Part shown: positions 7,978 to 16,079 of the stretch, in pieces
Layout: the number at the start of each line of letters is the position of its first letter
How positions within the stretch are numbered: the first letter of the stretch is position 1
Assembly: GCA_018398765.1 (NCBI GenBank)
Contig: JAHBMJ010001777.1
Coordinates: forward strand, 10,001-26,079
Origin: Chromera velia
Taxonomy: Eukaryota > Sar > Chromeraceae
Reading direction: 5' to 3'
Length of the DNA stretch: 16,079 nt
Program-made: the position numbers and the translations under genes
Notes under the pieces: model-generated
What the model saw: only the letters and a program-made list of their open reading frames with translations
The model's database searches: none
Told to the model about the DNA's origin: nothing

Positions 7978-9843
7978 GTGTACAGCGACGATGACGATTC
8001 GCTCTTCGGAGTGAATGCCCTTGCTCCAGATGCTTCCACCGGTGGTCAGCTCGGTTCCACCGGTAAGGGGGGTGTGGGAGGAGCAAGTGAGGAAGTCGAG
8101 GAGCCAGAGTTTGTTGGGTTTTGTCGTCTGAAACGGAAAGCGCGCAGAGAAAAGATGAGAGCCTTTAGAGTGAAGAGGCAGTGGATGGCTGAGCGGGAGG
8201 TAGGAGAGCGTTTCGACAAAGCGCTTTCTCTTGTTTTGCGAATGCAGAAAGCAGCTGCGCGCAAGCTCGTGTCTCAAGAAGAGAACTCGATAAAAGGGCA
8301 CGTTGAGGCAACAGCAGAAGAGATTCGTCAGGGACTCTTCAAGGAAAGTGATGAAAAAGAATTCCGTAGGTGGAAGGACTGCTTTGTTTTTGTGCTCGAT
8401 TCTGTGATGGAAGCAAGTGAGGCAAGAGCAAAAGGAAAGAAACCACTGACACTCCGGATTGTGCGCACATGGAAATTGAAGAATGAAGAGAGGGTAGCCA
8501 AAAGTAGACTTGTCATCAGGGGGTTTGAGGACAAAAGGAAGTTTGTGGAAACGTATTCGGGGACTGCCGATTCTGGGCTTGTGAGGGCCTCCATTGTGTG
8601 GGCTCTGACGAGAGGGTTGAAAGCAGCCAAGTCGGATGTCTCCACTGCATTCTTGCAGTGCCCCTATGAGGACGAGGACATTTGGTTGTCTCTCCCCTCA
8701 GACCTTCCTTTCCATATCATCCCAGAGCTGCGAGCAAGCCTTATGGTGAAAATCCAAAGGGCTGCTTACGGGTTGAAGGACGCTCCCAGAAGGTATATAA
8801 AGTTCTTCAAAGAAGTCGTGGCAGTGAAAGAGGGATGGGCAGAGATAGCAGAAAGCATTTTTGTCAAGAAAGACAGAAAGGGGGATGCGTGTGGTCTTCT
8901 GTTAATGCATGTCGATGACTTATTTCTCTTTGCGTCAGATGCATATAGAGAAGTCAGAAAGTTGCAGAAGCACATTCAGATAGATAATCTGGAGGTGATG
9001 GATGATGGTCAGTTGCATGCGTACACAGGTATGTCTATGCGCATGGTTGGTTCCACCATGTTGTGGGATCAGGGTCAGTATGCTGCGTCTCTTGTTCTGG
9101 GAGGGGAGGAAGAGATAAAGAAAGCAGTCAAGCTGACAGACAAAGATCTCCTTGTGTCAGCAGATGAAGAGATCGACATGTCTCTTCAAGAGCAGTATCA
9201 AGAAAAAGTCGGGAAGCTCGGTTGGTTGGTGAAGAGTCAGCCGCATCTTTCTTTCCTATTTTCTGCTCTCTCGAAGAACAACTCTCGTCCGTCTGCTCGT
9301 TCCCTTCGTGCGGTTGACAAGGCACTTACTTATACTCAGCAGACACATCGTGCTCTTGAGTTGAAGGGATTGAAGGAAGGAGAGCATCCTGTCTTGGTGG
9401 GGTGGGTCGATGCATCCTACAAGTTGTCAGAGAAGACAGGGAGGAAGGGACTTGAATTCCAGATTGTGAGTCAGTCTGCCTTGAAGGATCTTTGTGCACC
9501 TGGGTACGTGAATACGGTTGCATGGAGGTCGAAAGGAGAAGGCAGAAAGCTTGACAGTACCACTGCAGCTGAGCTTCTGGTTCTGAAAGATGGATGCAAG
9601 GAAGCATACCGGTACAGGGATTTATTGAAGAAGCTGTTCGGGTATGAGATTCCTGTTATAATGGTGAGTGATTCTCAGCCACTCATGTTTCAACTCGCGA
9701 GTGGCCAGTCCATGAGTGAGCCTCAATTTCAGGGGGAGCTTGATTACACTCGTGAAATGATCAAAGAGTTGAACGCGAATGTGAAGTGGGTGCTTACAGG
9801 ATTTCAGTATGCCGACAGACAGACTAAATTCCTGCATGTATGA
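7978..9843 (+). CDS. pol: Copia reverse transcriptase and RNase H
   Basis: Seen: 621 codons in one frame; the coding sense extends upstream to about 7900, so the GTG at 7978 is only where the open stretch is counted from. From about residue 159 comes the RT ([11 protein letters not shown], then SRLVIRGF). Catalytic Asp lies in [10 protein letters not shown] (codon 8635) and Asp-Asp in [11 protein letters not shown] (8914, 8917); [12 protein letters not shown] is also typical. RNase H residues are Asp 9409 (GWVDASYK), Glu 9571 (TTAAELL) and Asp 9670 (VSDSQPL). Known: RT copies element RNA into DNA and RNase H removes the RNA strand. This is the least damaged part of the element. It ends at TGA 9841-9843, 78 bases before the 3' LTR. 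Confidence 0.95.
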   Translation: MYSDDDDSLFGVNALAPDASTGGQLGSTGKGGVGGASEEVEEPEFVGFCRLKRKARREKMRAFRVKRQWMAEREVGERFDKALSLVLRMQKAAARKLVSQEENSIKGHVEATAEEIRQGLFKESDEKEFRRWKDCFVFVLDSVMEASEARAKGKKPLTLRIVRTWKLKNEERVAKSRLVIRGFEDKRKFVETYSGTADSGLVRASIVWALTRGLKAAKSDVSTAFLQCPYEDEDIWLSLPSDLPFHIIPELRASLMVKIQRAAYGLKDAPRRYIKFFKEVVAVKEGWAEIAESIFVKKDRKGDACGLLLMHVDDLFLFASDAYREVRKLQKHIQIDNLEVMDDGQLHAYTGMSMRMVGSTMLWDQGQYAASLVLGGEEEIKKAVKLTDKDLLVSADEEIDMSLQEQYQEKVGKLGWLVKSQPHLSFLFSALSKNNSRPSARSLRAVDKALTYTQQTHRALELKGLKEGEHPVLVGWVDASYKLSEKTGRKGLEFQIVSQSALKDLCAPGYVNTVAWRSKGEGRKLDSTTAAELLVLKDGCKEAYRYRDLLKKLFGYEIPVIMVSDSQPLMFQLASGQSMSEPQFQGELDYTREMIKELNANVKWVLTGFQYADRQTKFLHV

Positions 9844-9911
9844 CTTGCCTGTTCTGCCTCTTGCATGGATTGATTTATGTGTTCGATGTATACTAATGTA
9901 TACCAATCCAT

Positions 9912-9920
9912 GGGGGGTGA
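9912..9920 (+). promoter_or_regulatory. Polypurine tract (candidate)
   Basis: GGGGGGTGA followed by one T and then the 3' LTR. Position and purine content fit the plus-strand priming site of an LTR retrotransposon. The single T interrupts it. Confidence 0.6.
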
Positions 9921-9921
9921 T

Positions 9922-10182
9922 TGTGAAGTTGAGCAGGCGTGCATACGATCGGGAGACGGCGCGTGCCGGGACCAACATGCCCTGGCCGGGCCCAGGATGC
10001 ACTGCTCACTCGGATTCATGTTGCAGAGTCGAATCAATTGTATCCGATTGATCGTTTAAGATTGACTGACCTTTACTCAGAAGTCGGAATTAGCCGATCA
10101 TTCCGACTTCCTTGACTGACAAACTTTCCTATGAAGTAGATGTTCCTTCCCTAATCGTAGCCTAAGCCTCCTATATTTTACA
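9922..10182 (+). repeat. 3' LTR (261 bp)
   Basis: Ungapped match to 4267-4527 with 7 substitutions (about 2.7%), five of them transitions in the first half. It starts TGTGAAGTTG and ends TTTTACA. Its end is 937 bases upstream of the sterol reductase ATG, in the same orientation, so it could contribute promoter activity; nothing in the sequence proves this. Confidence 0.97.
10080..10110. promoter_or_regulatory. LTR hairpin, 3' LTR copy
   Basis: Identical to the structure at 4425-4455: 11-bp arms at 10080-10090 and 10100-10110 with ttgactgac on either side. Confidence 0.8.
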
Positions 10183-10187
10183 ACAAT
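10183..10187. repeat. Target-site duplication ACAAT, right copy
   Basis: ACAAT directly after the CA end of the 3' LTR, matching 4262-4266. Confidence 0.9.
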
Positions 10188-11119
10188 AAGTAATCTCTTT
10201 GAAACGGGGCTCTTCTGATGCTGAACAGTCATCTTCATATATAGGGTATACCACCGAGGTCGTTCGGCACTGAATTCTACATACAGCAGATAGATGGCTA
10301 TATACAGGAGATCTACACGTTTGAACTTTTCGTATCCCCAGATACTTTCCGCCTTCTCTTCCTTCTTTCCGGTACTATAGCTATCCATGTCCGAACGACC
10401 GTCGTGTTGTTCGCATATTGTTCGCATGCAGTCTATCTGCATGACGCACTCCGTGCGAATGGCCCGAAAAGCGAAATTAATTCTTGTTGCCTCTGCATGG
10501 CTGAAATTTGGTAAGTGCCAGGCTTAGTGCCTCCTCACTGAGTCCTCAGCCAAGTGTCTTTCCGGGACGTAGCTTGGCGTGCGTCAGATCTTCGTATTAG
10601 GCCGTCTCCATGCATCCGTCTCCGAGTCTGGTGCATTCTTTTGCATACGCTCCTGATCGAATTGTTCCCGACTATATTTTATATAGTGCCAGGTCCGGTG
10701 GTGTCCTTTGGTGTCCGGTGGCACGTCAATTTGATACGGTTGGGACTCAGATATTTGTCGACGATTTGTTTGGGCTGGCTCACGTGCTTGGACGACTTGC
10801 TTTTCACTTACACCCAGTGCGCCTTTAATCCAGCCGTGCGCCCACCAGACGTCGTACAATACAGTAGTTGCCTTACAAGGATATCAGTGAGGCCGTCAGA
10901 AGACTCCTTTCCGAGACGCCAACCGTTTGTCTAGCAGAAGGAGCTTCTTGTTCTCCCAAGAGTCCCTTGGCTTAAAGCCCGAATTCATTTCTTCTTGCTA
11001 CGTGCGCTACCTTGATCTGCCTGATAAGAAAGGAGGGGCAGGCAGAGACTAAGAGAGCGGATCGAGCCTAGAAGACAAGAGACAAGACAAAGAAGCAAAC
11101 AGAGAGGGAAAGAAAGAAA
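10188..11119 (+). promoter_or_regulatory. Upstream region and purine-rich leader of the sterol reductase gene
   Basis: No coding exon recognised. An A/T inverted repeat (actatat-ttt-atatagt) lies at 10671-10687. From about 11030 to the ATG the sequence is strongly purine-rich, probably the 5' untranslated leader. The start context gaaagaaaATGG has A at -3 and G at +4, a good eukaryotic start. The transcription start is not identifiable. Confidence 0.5.
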
Positions 11120-12671
11120 ATGGCACCTCGGACAAGGTCACGAAAAGAAGACGAGACGGCCAAAGAAACGACAGCAGTCTCCACCGAGATCCCCCCACAC
11201 CCCCACGCAACAACCACAGAAATGAGACAGGCAGATCGGAAAGGAATTCACAAAACTGCAGCAGCAGCAGTAGGAGACGGAGAGGGAGAGGGAGAGCGGC
11301 AGGGGGGTTTCCCGGGAAAAAACGAGGAGGAGAATGCGAAGAAGAAATTCACCTCTCCTTCCAGCAGTCATGAAGTGAGCGAGTTCGGTGGACCCGTTGG
11401 TGCAGTTTTCCTTATGTTGGGTCTTCCTCTCGTTGTCTGCCTTCTCTTTTTTCTCTGTAACTCTGAATATTGTTTCGTTCTGCCTTTCGAGGAAGAGGGA
11501 GGGCTGAACGGTCTCTGGGTGAGTGCCTTGAAAGTGATCGAGACTCAAGGTACATGGAGGAACATAGTGGTGAGTGCCTTGATTGCACTCTTCTGGTTTG
11601 CCTTCCAGGTATTCTTAGAGAGGTGTCTCCCTGCTTCTGTCATTGAGGGCGCGCCTCTAGTGAATCCTGATGGAACTCGGCAAACGACGAAACTCCCTTA
11701 TCGGATCAATGCTCATCTAGCATTTTGGGTCTCCCTGCTTCTAGTCTGCGTTGGTCTCCCATCAGTCTCGCTAGGTTCCGACGGTGTGATTTCAGTCGTA
11801 TCCTTCCACAGATTCCCTTTGGATCTGCTCTACGACCTTTACTTCCCTTTGATTCTTGTCACGTGGACAGGGTGCAATTTGATGTCCCTTGTTTTGTATC
11901 TGTGCTCTTTCCGGAAGGGGGCCCTTTTGTCTGGTCCCGGTACAACGGGATCCGTTTTGACTGACCTCTTCATGGGGAGGGAATTGAACCCTCGGTCTGG
12001 TTGCGATTTTGACTGGAAATTCTTTTGTGAACTGCGACCAGGTCTGATCGGGTGGGTCGTTTTGAATTTGGGCATGGCTGTGAAGCAGTGGACAGCTTTG
12101 GGAAGACTGAGCGCTGGGATGGTGTTGGTGAATTTGTTTCAGGGAGTGTACGTGTGGGACGCCCTGTATCATGAAGCGGCCGTGCTGACAACAATGGACA
12201 TCACAACAGGTCTGTCCGTCTGTCTGTGTCTATCTCTCTCTGTTTGTTTTTGTCTCTCTGTATCTGTCTTGTCTGCATGTCCGTCGCCTGTCGGTTTTGT
12301 TCGTGAAGAAAAGGAGGGAGCAGAAGAAACATATACTCTGTCTGTCCGTCTCTCTGTTCGTCTGTCTGTGTGTCTTTTGTCTCCATTTCACGTTGTGTGT
12401 TGTGTGTCTGTCCTTTGAAGTTTCTTCTCTGTGGTTTGCTTTCGCGAGTGTTGCTTTCTGCTTGTTGGTTTGTTGACCAGACGGTTCCTTCTGTTGCTTC
12501 GCTGATCGTCTGTCAGTCAATGCTATTTGTTTGTTTGTTTGTTTGTCTTTTTGTTTGTTTTTCGGGGGTCGTGATGGCCTCTCTCTCTCTCTTTCCTTCT
12601 TTCCTTCTTTCCTTTCTTTCTTTCCCTCCCTCCCTTCCTTTCTTTCTTTCTTTCCTTCCCTCCCTCCCCCC

Positions 12672-12704
<33 letters not shown>

Positions 12705-13552
12705 TTCCTTTCTTCCTTTCTTCCTTTCTTCCTTTCTTCCTTTCTTCCTTTCTTCCTTTCTTTCTTTCTTCCTTTCTTCCTTTCTTCCTTTCTTCCTTCC
12801 TTGCTTCCTTCCTTTCTTTCTTTCTTTCTTTCTTTCTCTCTCTGTTGTGTTGTTTCCTTTTGGTCTTTCAACCGGCTGCATCCATCCATCCATCCTTGTG
12901 CTTTTTTTTTCTTCTCGGTTTGCTTCCTCCTTTGCATGCAGACGGTTTTGGTTTCATGCTCGCATTCGGAGATCTCTGTTGGGTCCCCTTCACGTACTCC
13001 CTCCAGGCCCGGGTCCTCGTGGACAGACCCGACAATTTGGGGATCATCTCTGTTGTCCTGATCTGCATCCTCAATTTTGCCGGTGGGTGGGGGGGTCATC
13101 GAATTAAACAGTCAGTGTCTAAAGCATCTCCGTCTCCCTCTCTCTTTCTTTCGTTCGTTCTTTTCTCCCCCCTCTCTGTCTGTGTAGGTAAACGCCTGCC
13201 TCAAACAAAAACACATCCATCCGATAGGCGTCTCATATCATCTCTTTCTTCGTCTGTCGATCTCTCTCCTGCAGGCTACGCCATCTTCCGTCTGTCCAAC
13301 AGCGAGAAGGACCTCTTCAGGAGGGACCCCAGCCACCGGGCAGTGAGACATCTGCAGACGATGGAGACAAAAACAGGTCAGTCAGTGAATCAATGCATGG
13401 GGCTAGCTGGTCAGTCAGGAAGTCAATGGGTGGGGCGGCCAGGCGGGAGTGGGGGGGAGGGGGGGGAGGGGAGGGACAGACAATTAAGAGAAAGGCAAGC
13501 AAGGGCAGACCAGACGTTGCAACAGTCAGGGAGGGAGACGTACTCGATTCTG

Positions 13553-13595
<43 letters not shown>

Positions 13596-14604
13596 ATGTT
13601 GAAATAAATGTTCCTGTTGTCTGTCGCTCGATCAGCGAGGCTGCACGTCCTTCTTTCATTTGCCCCCCCCCTTCGCACATGTCCTCACTCACTCACTCAC
13701 TGCAGGCAGAAAGCTCCTTTTATCCGGGTGGTGGGGCCTTGCTCGGAAGATCAACTACACAGGCGACTGGATGATGGGCTTGGCGTGGTGTCTCGCTGCT
13801 GGGCAATGGGGGAAGGGCGGCAGCTTGGTCGTGTACTTCTATGCAGTGTACTTCTTGTTCTTACTTGTCCATAGGTGAGCTTCTTGTTCGTACTTGTGCA
13901 TAGGTGAGCTTCTTGTTCTTACTTGTGCATAGGTGAGCTTCTTGTTCTTACTTGTGCATAGGTGAGCTTCTTGTTCTTATTTGTGCATAGGTGAGCTTCT
14001 TGTTCTTACTTGTGCATAGGTGAGCTTCTTGTTCTTACTTGTGCATAGGTGAGCTTCTTGTTCTTACTTGTGCATAGGTGAGCTTCTTGTTCTTACTTGT
14101 GCATAGGTGAGCGAGGAGAAACTGAGGAGAAGAGAAGCGTCAAGTCGTTTTTCTCTGTTTCTATTCTCAAATTCAAACTCTTCCCCTCTTCCGGAAGAGC
14201 TGTCAATTGTTTCACTCTCTCTCTCTCTCTCTCTTTTTTTTTCTTACTCTTCTCTAACCATTGATCGTCTCTCTCTCTCCATGGATGGATGGATCCTTCT
14301 TGTCCGTCAGAGCTCTTTCTCTCTCTGTGTGTGTGCATGGAGGCAGGTATCACCAGGCCGATCGAAGGGAATTCATGTCCTCCGCCTCGCTGTCTGCCTG
14401 TCTGCGTGCAAGGCCCGGCAGACTCCCTCTGTATGCATTCGATTCTGTGCGTACATCTGTACGTGCCTCTCCGCCTGTCCGACTGCCTGCCTGGTTGCTT
14501 GCAGGGCCTACAGAGACGATGTTGCGTGCAGAGGGAAGTACGGGGAGGACTGGAAGGAGTACAAGAGGAAGGTTCCGTTTGTGTTTGTGCCAGGGATTAT
14601 CTGA
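11120..14604 (+). CDS. ERG24: Delta(14)-sterol reductase (ERG24 / lamin B receptor family), five exons
   Basis: Exons 11120-12209, 12942-13082, 13275-13376, 13706-13874 and 14505-14604 join to 534 codons including TGA; intron phases are 1, 1, 1 and 2. Known: this NADPH-dependent membrane enzyme of sterol synthesis saturates the C14-C15 double bond left after C14 demethylation, in the ER or nuclear envelope. Seen: a hydrophilic N-terminus of about 87 residues, then EFGGPVGA and the first membrane segment (about 94-114). Family motifs follow: GRELNPR (286-292), [10 protein letters not shown] (303-312), [11 protein letters not shown] (364-374), [17 protein letters not shown] (450-466), and a C-terminal [18 protein letters not shown] at the start of the membrane domain and the [10 protein letters not shown] form favour C14 over C7 (DHCR7) or C24(28) (ERG4) reductases. 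Odd: the protein ends PGII where relatives usually end in an aromatic residue, and the exon 4 donor sits in a 29-bp tandem array. The charged N-terminus is unlike the Tudor domain of animal lamin B receptor. Confidence 0.94.
12210..12560 (+). repeat. (CTGT)-rich and (TTTG)n simple repeats in intron 1
   Basis: The intron 1 donor (AG|GTCTGTCC) opens directly into CTGT/CTCT repeats (12210-12270 and about 12338-12370). A (TTTG)n run follows at about 12527-12560. Confidence 0.9.
12580..12842. repeat. 260-bp polypyrimidine tract, (CTTT/CCTT)n
   Basis: Almost pure C/T on the coding strand, built of CTTT, CCTT and CTTC tetramers with a few CCCTCC blocks. It lies in intron 1 (12210-12941) of the sterol reductase gene. 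The long Lys/Glu/Arg open frame on the opposite strand is only the translation of this repeat. Confidence 0.97.
13440..13480. repeat. G-rich purine tract in intron 3
   Basis: GGGGGGAGGGGGGG-type sequence, including several runs of three or more G. It could fold as a G-quadruplex in the transcript. It is in intron 3 (13377-13705) of the sterol reductase gene. Confidence 0.8.
13555..13593. repeat. (GT)n microsatellite
   Basis: About 19 GT units in intron 3, about 110 bases before the acceptor of exon 4. Confidence 0.96.
13846..14112 (+). repeat. 29-bp minisatellite spanning the exon 4 / intron 4 junction, 9 units
   Basis: Units start at 13846, 13875, 13904, 13933, 13962, 13991, 14020, 14049 and 14078, with 6 more bases to 14112. 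The first unit is exonic, coding V-Y-F-L-F-L-L-V-H plus AG, and differs at three positions. The other eight are intronic; six are identical and two differ by one base. Every unit ends in CATAG followed by GTGAGC, so the array offers nine AG|GTGAGC donors (GT at 13875, 13904, 13933, 13962, 13991, 14020, 14049, 14078, 14107). Confidence 0.97.
14214..14296. repeat. (TC)n and (GGAT)n simple repeats in intron 4
   Basis: TC runs at about 14214-14232 and 14267-14279, then ATGGATGGATGGATC at about 14281-14295, in intron 4 (13875-14504) of the sterol reductase gene. Confidence 0.9.
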
Positions 14605-14618
14605 TCTGATCTGATCTG
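14599..14618. repeat. (ATCTG)4 overlapping the stop codon
   Basis: Four exact ATCTG units; the last sense codon (ATC) and the TGA stop of the sterol reductase lie in the first unit. Changes in copy number would not move the stop. Confidence 0.9.
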
Positions 14619-16079
14619 GTTTCATCACAGCGATCGAGACACAAATTGAACAAATGAAATAGACTGACGGAGGAGGAGGGGGGGAGGGGGGAAGGGAGGA
14701 AGGTGAGAGAGAAGGAGGGAGTCTGAAGTCGGGTTAAGGAGTGCCTGAATCAATCAACTAACCGTGTTTCGTTTTTGTTTTGGAGTCTTCGCTCTTGCTT
14801 TCACTTGGAGTCAACAGCTCAGCACACGTACGTACTCGTGCTCAATTTTACCGCTTTCACTTCATCCATCGACCAGACAATCAAAAGGTTCAGACAGAGA
14901 GCTCAGAGCTCAACAGACAGACACAGACAGATATGGACAGACAGACACACAGACAGAGCGACCGAAAAGCTTCATTCATACAAGGAGGTAGGCCATTGAA
15001 AACCAGTCACACCCTGCCACACTCCAGAGGCATACAGACAGACTCGTCAAACAGATTGGGTTACGCAGCTCCAACTCGATTGAAGCAGCTAGAGTCAGCA
15101 AAATTTGAATGAAAAGAAATCACCTCAATCGCAGTAAATTGCAGTAGGGTTGCGTGATTCACTTGCGCTAAGCTGTCCACTCAAAGTTCACCAATTGTGT
15201 TCTTTAGCTGCATATGCATCCATGTTAGTATTTGAAAGTTGATATTTAAGAAAAAAATGTTAAAAGTTATCTAGTTTGCAATATGTTAGCGCAATATTAG
15301 TTGTGTATTTAATTTTATGGTGGTTTGAGTATAGTAGTATCATCATCATCAATAATTAAAGATTATCATTAAAAAAAAAATGAAGTTGATCGATCTTCGG
15401 ATGATAATATAAAAGTAGACTTTTAAGTGGTGCGAGTATGTGCCAGTGCTAGGTAATAATGTTGATGATGATCGATGATGAAATTAATTGACTATAAACC
15501 CGGCAGCCATCATCTTCCAATGACAGAGGGCAGTCTGAGCTTATAATAATACATTGCTAGCCTAAGAGTGTATAGGAGCGTAAACGCTCGATCAGAGAGG
15601 CTCGACTGCTATGGACTGAGTCAACCAGAAACCTAGCCAGAAACTAGCAAGCCTGAGATTTAAAAAACTAATGACAAGTTGGCCAGGGCCGCTGGGAGTC
15701 GGGAGGATTAGCTAGGAAGACAGCTAGAACTGATAAGAACCATGTTGGTGTATGATCGACTAGTGGGCTTAGCAGACAGATTCACGTACGTTGGACTCCA
15801 TCAGTCAGGAGGAATATCAGTCCAGTACCAAGCACAATCACCAGACAAAGATAACGATCACATTCTTTGGGTGTGAGGATAAACATCAATCGATCAGTCG
15901 CTGCATGCCAATGAATGCGATAGGCCCGCATGCATGCCATCCGGGGCCGACTGACAGGCACTGCAGGGGCGGCGCACTGGTTGCACCGCAAGGTACGAGG
16001 CTGACCCGCGACGCACACAAGCATACATAAGCCAGACGTTAGGTATGAACCAGGGTGGTTCATAACAGTTACTATATTG
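14605..16079. other. Intergenic region, no gene recognised
   Basis: A purine-rich GGA/GGGA tract lies at about 14665-14710 and (ACAG)n at about 14909-14956. An AT-rich block at about 15110-15500 has an A10 run and short ATC/GATG repeats. A higher-GC part runs from about 15890. There is a small hairpin at 15576-15589 (gagcgt-aa-acgctc). Open frames here are short and lack codon structure or family resemblance. Confidence 0.6.
16044..16064. repeat. Inverted repeat, 9-bp perfect arms with GGG spacer
   Basis: tatgaacca (16044-16052), GGG, tggttcata (16056-16064). Role unknown; it is at the edge of the window, so its context cannot be judged. Confidence 0.8.

Larger units (their letters stand above)
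4267..10182 (+). mobile_element. Ty1/Copia LTR retrotransposon, full length, coding region damaged
   Basis: Seen: 5916 bp bounded by two 261-bp LTRs starting TG and ending CA, with a matching ACAAT duplication. The internal order is gag, CCHC zinc knuckle, protease region, integrase (HHCC and DDE), RT (VDD), RNase H. Integrase before RT is the Copia arrangement. Reading frames by position modulo 3: gag 0, zinc knuckle 2, protease region 1, integrase 0, RT/RNase H 1. In-frame TAG codons lie at 5761, 6801 and 7377. Inference: an insertion between two host genes in the same orientation, probably unable to move by itself unless recoding or sequencing error explains the interruptions. Confidence 0.96.

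Noticed and set aside
7507-8301. 264-codon minus-strand open frame
   Set aside because: It is antisense to the integrase linker and the start of the RT frame, with no recognisable domain.
12230-13099. 289-codon minus-strand open frame rich in Lys/Glu/Arg
   Set aside because: It is the complement of the CTTT/CCTT tract plus ERG24 exon 2; repeat-derived, no real protein features.
13625-13643. 18-mer cgctcgatcagcgaggct similar to 15585-15602
   Set aside because: 17 of 18 bases match, but with no extension on either side; too short to support a repeat family.
15782-16063. 93-codon minus-strand open frame with a hydrophobic C-terminal part
   Set aside because: No recognised family, no neighbouring exon, and it starts in an inverted repeat at the window edge.
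16020-16079. Possible start of another LTR on the minus strand (TGTTATGAACCA)
   Set aside because: No matching end, second LTR or target duplication could be found in the window.

Overview
The window is nuclear DNA from a eukaryote, most likely a unicellular alga or other protist. Two genes are broken by short GT-AG introns ending in (T)TGCAG, introns are loaded with microsatellites, and the gap between the genes holds a complete LTR retrotransposon. The sequence alone does not fix the species; a chromerid-like or other algal lineage is only a guess from the style of introns and Copia elements. No bacterial operons, tRNA, rRNA or CRISPR arrays are visible.

Layout, all on the + strand: (1) 1-3933 is the 3' part of a multi-exon gene whose 5' end lies outside the window. 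Seven exons join into about 238 visible residues with two degenerate EF-hand-like helix-loop-helix units and an acidic Ser/Glu-rich tail; I do not recognise the family. (2) 4267-10182 is a 5.9-kb Ty1/Copia retrotransposon with two 261-bp LTRs (TG...CA, 7 differences, about 97.3% identical) and a perfect 5-bp target duplication ACAAT. The order is gag, zinc knuckle, protease region, integrase, reverse transcriptase, RNase H. The integrase-before-RT order defines Copia. The coding region is interrupted by three in-frame stops, all TAG, and by four changes of frame. The catalytic residues of integrase, RT and RNase H are still present. (3) 10188-11119 is the presumed promoter and purine-rich leader of the next gene. 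(4) 11120-14604 is a complete five-exon gene for a 533-residue delta(14)-sterol reductase of the ERG4/ERG24/lamin-B-receptor family, with every splice junction phase-consistent. (5) 14605-16079 is non-coding, with an AT-rich block and simple repeats.

The two host genes have no evident functional link. The most striking structure is a 29-bp minisatellite at the exon 4/intron 4 boundary of the sterol reductase gene. It repeats the 5' splice site nine times (AG|GTGAGC every 29 bp), yet only the first donor preserves the reading frame. A comparable 122-bp array in an intron of the upstream gene multiplies a 3' splice-site-like sequence. In the retrotransposon, a GGGGGGC heptamer lies in exactly the register needed for a -1 shift from the zinc-knuckle frame into the downstream frame.
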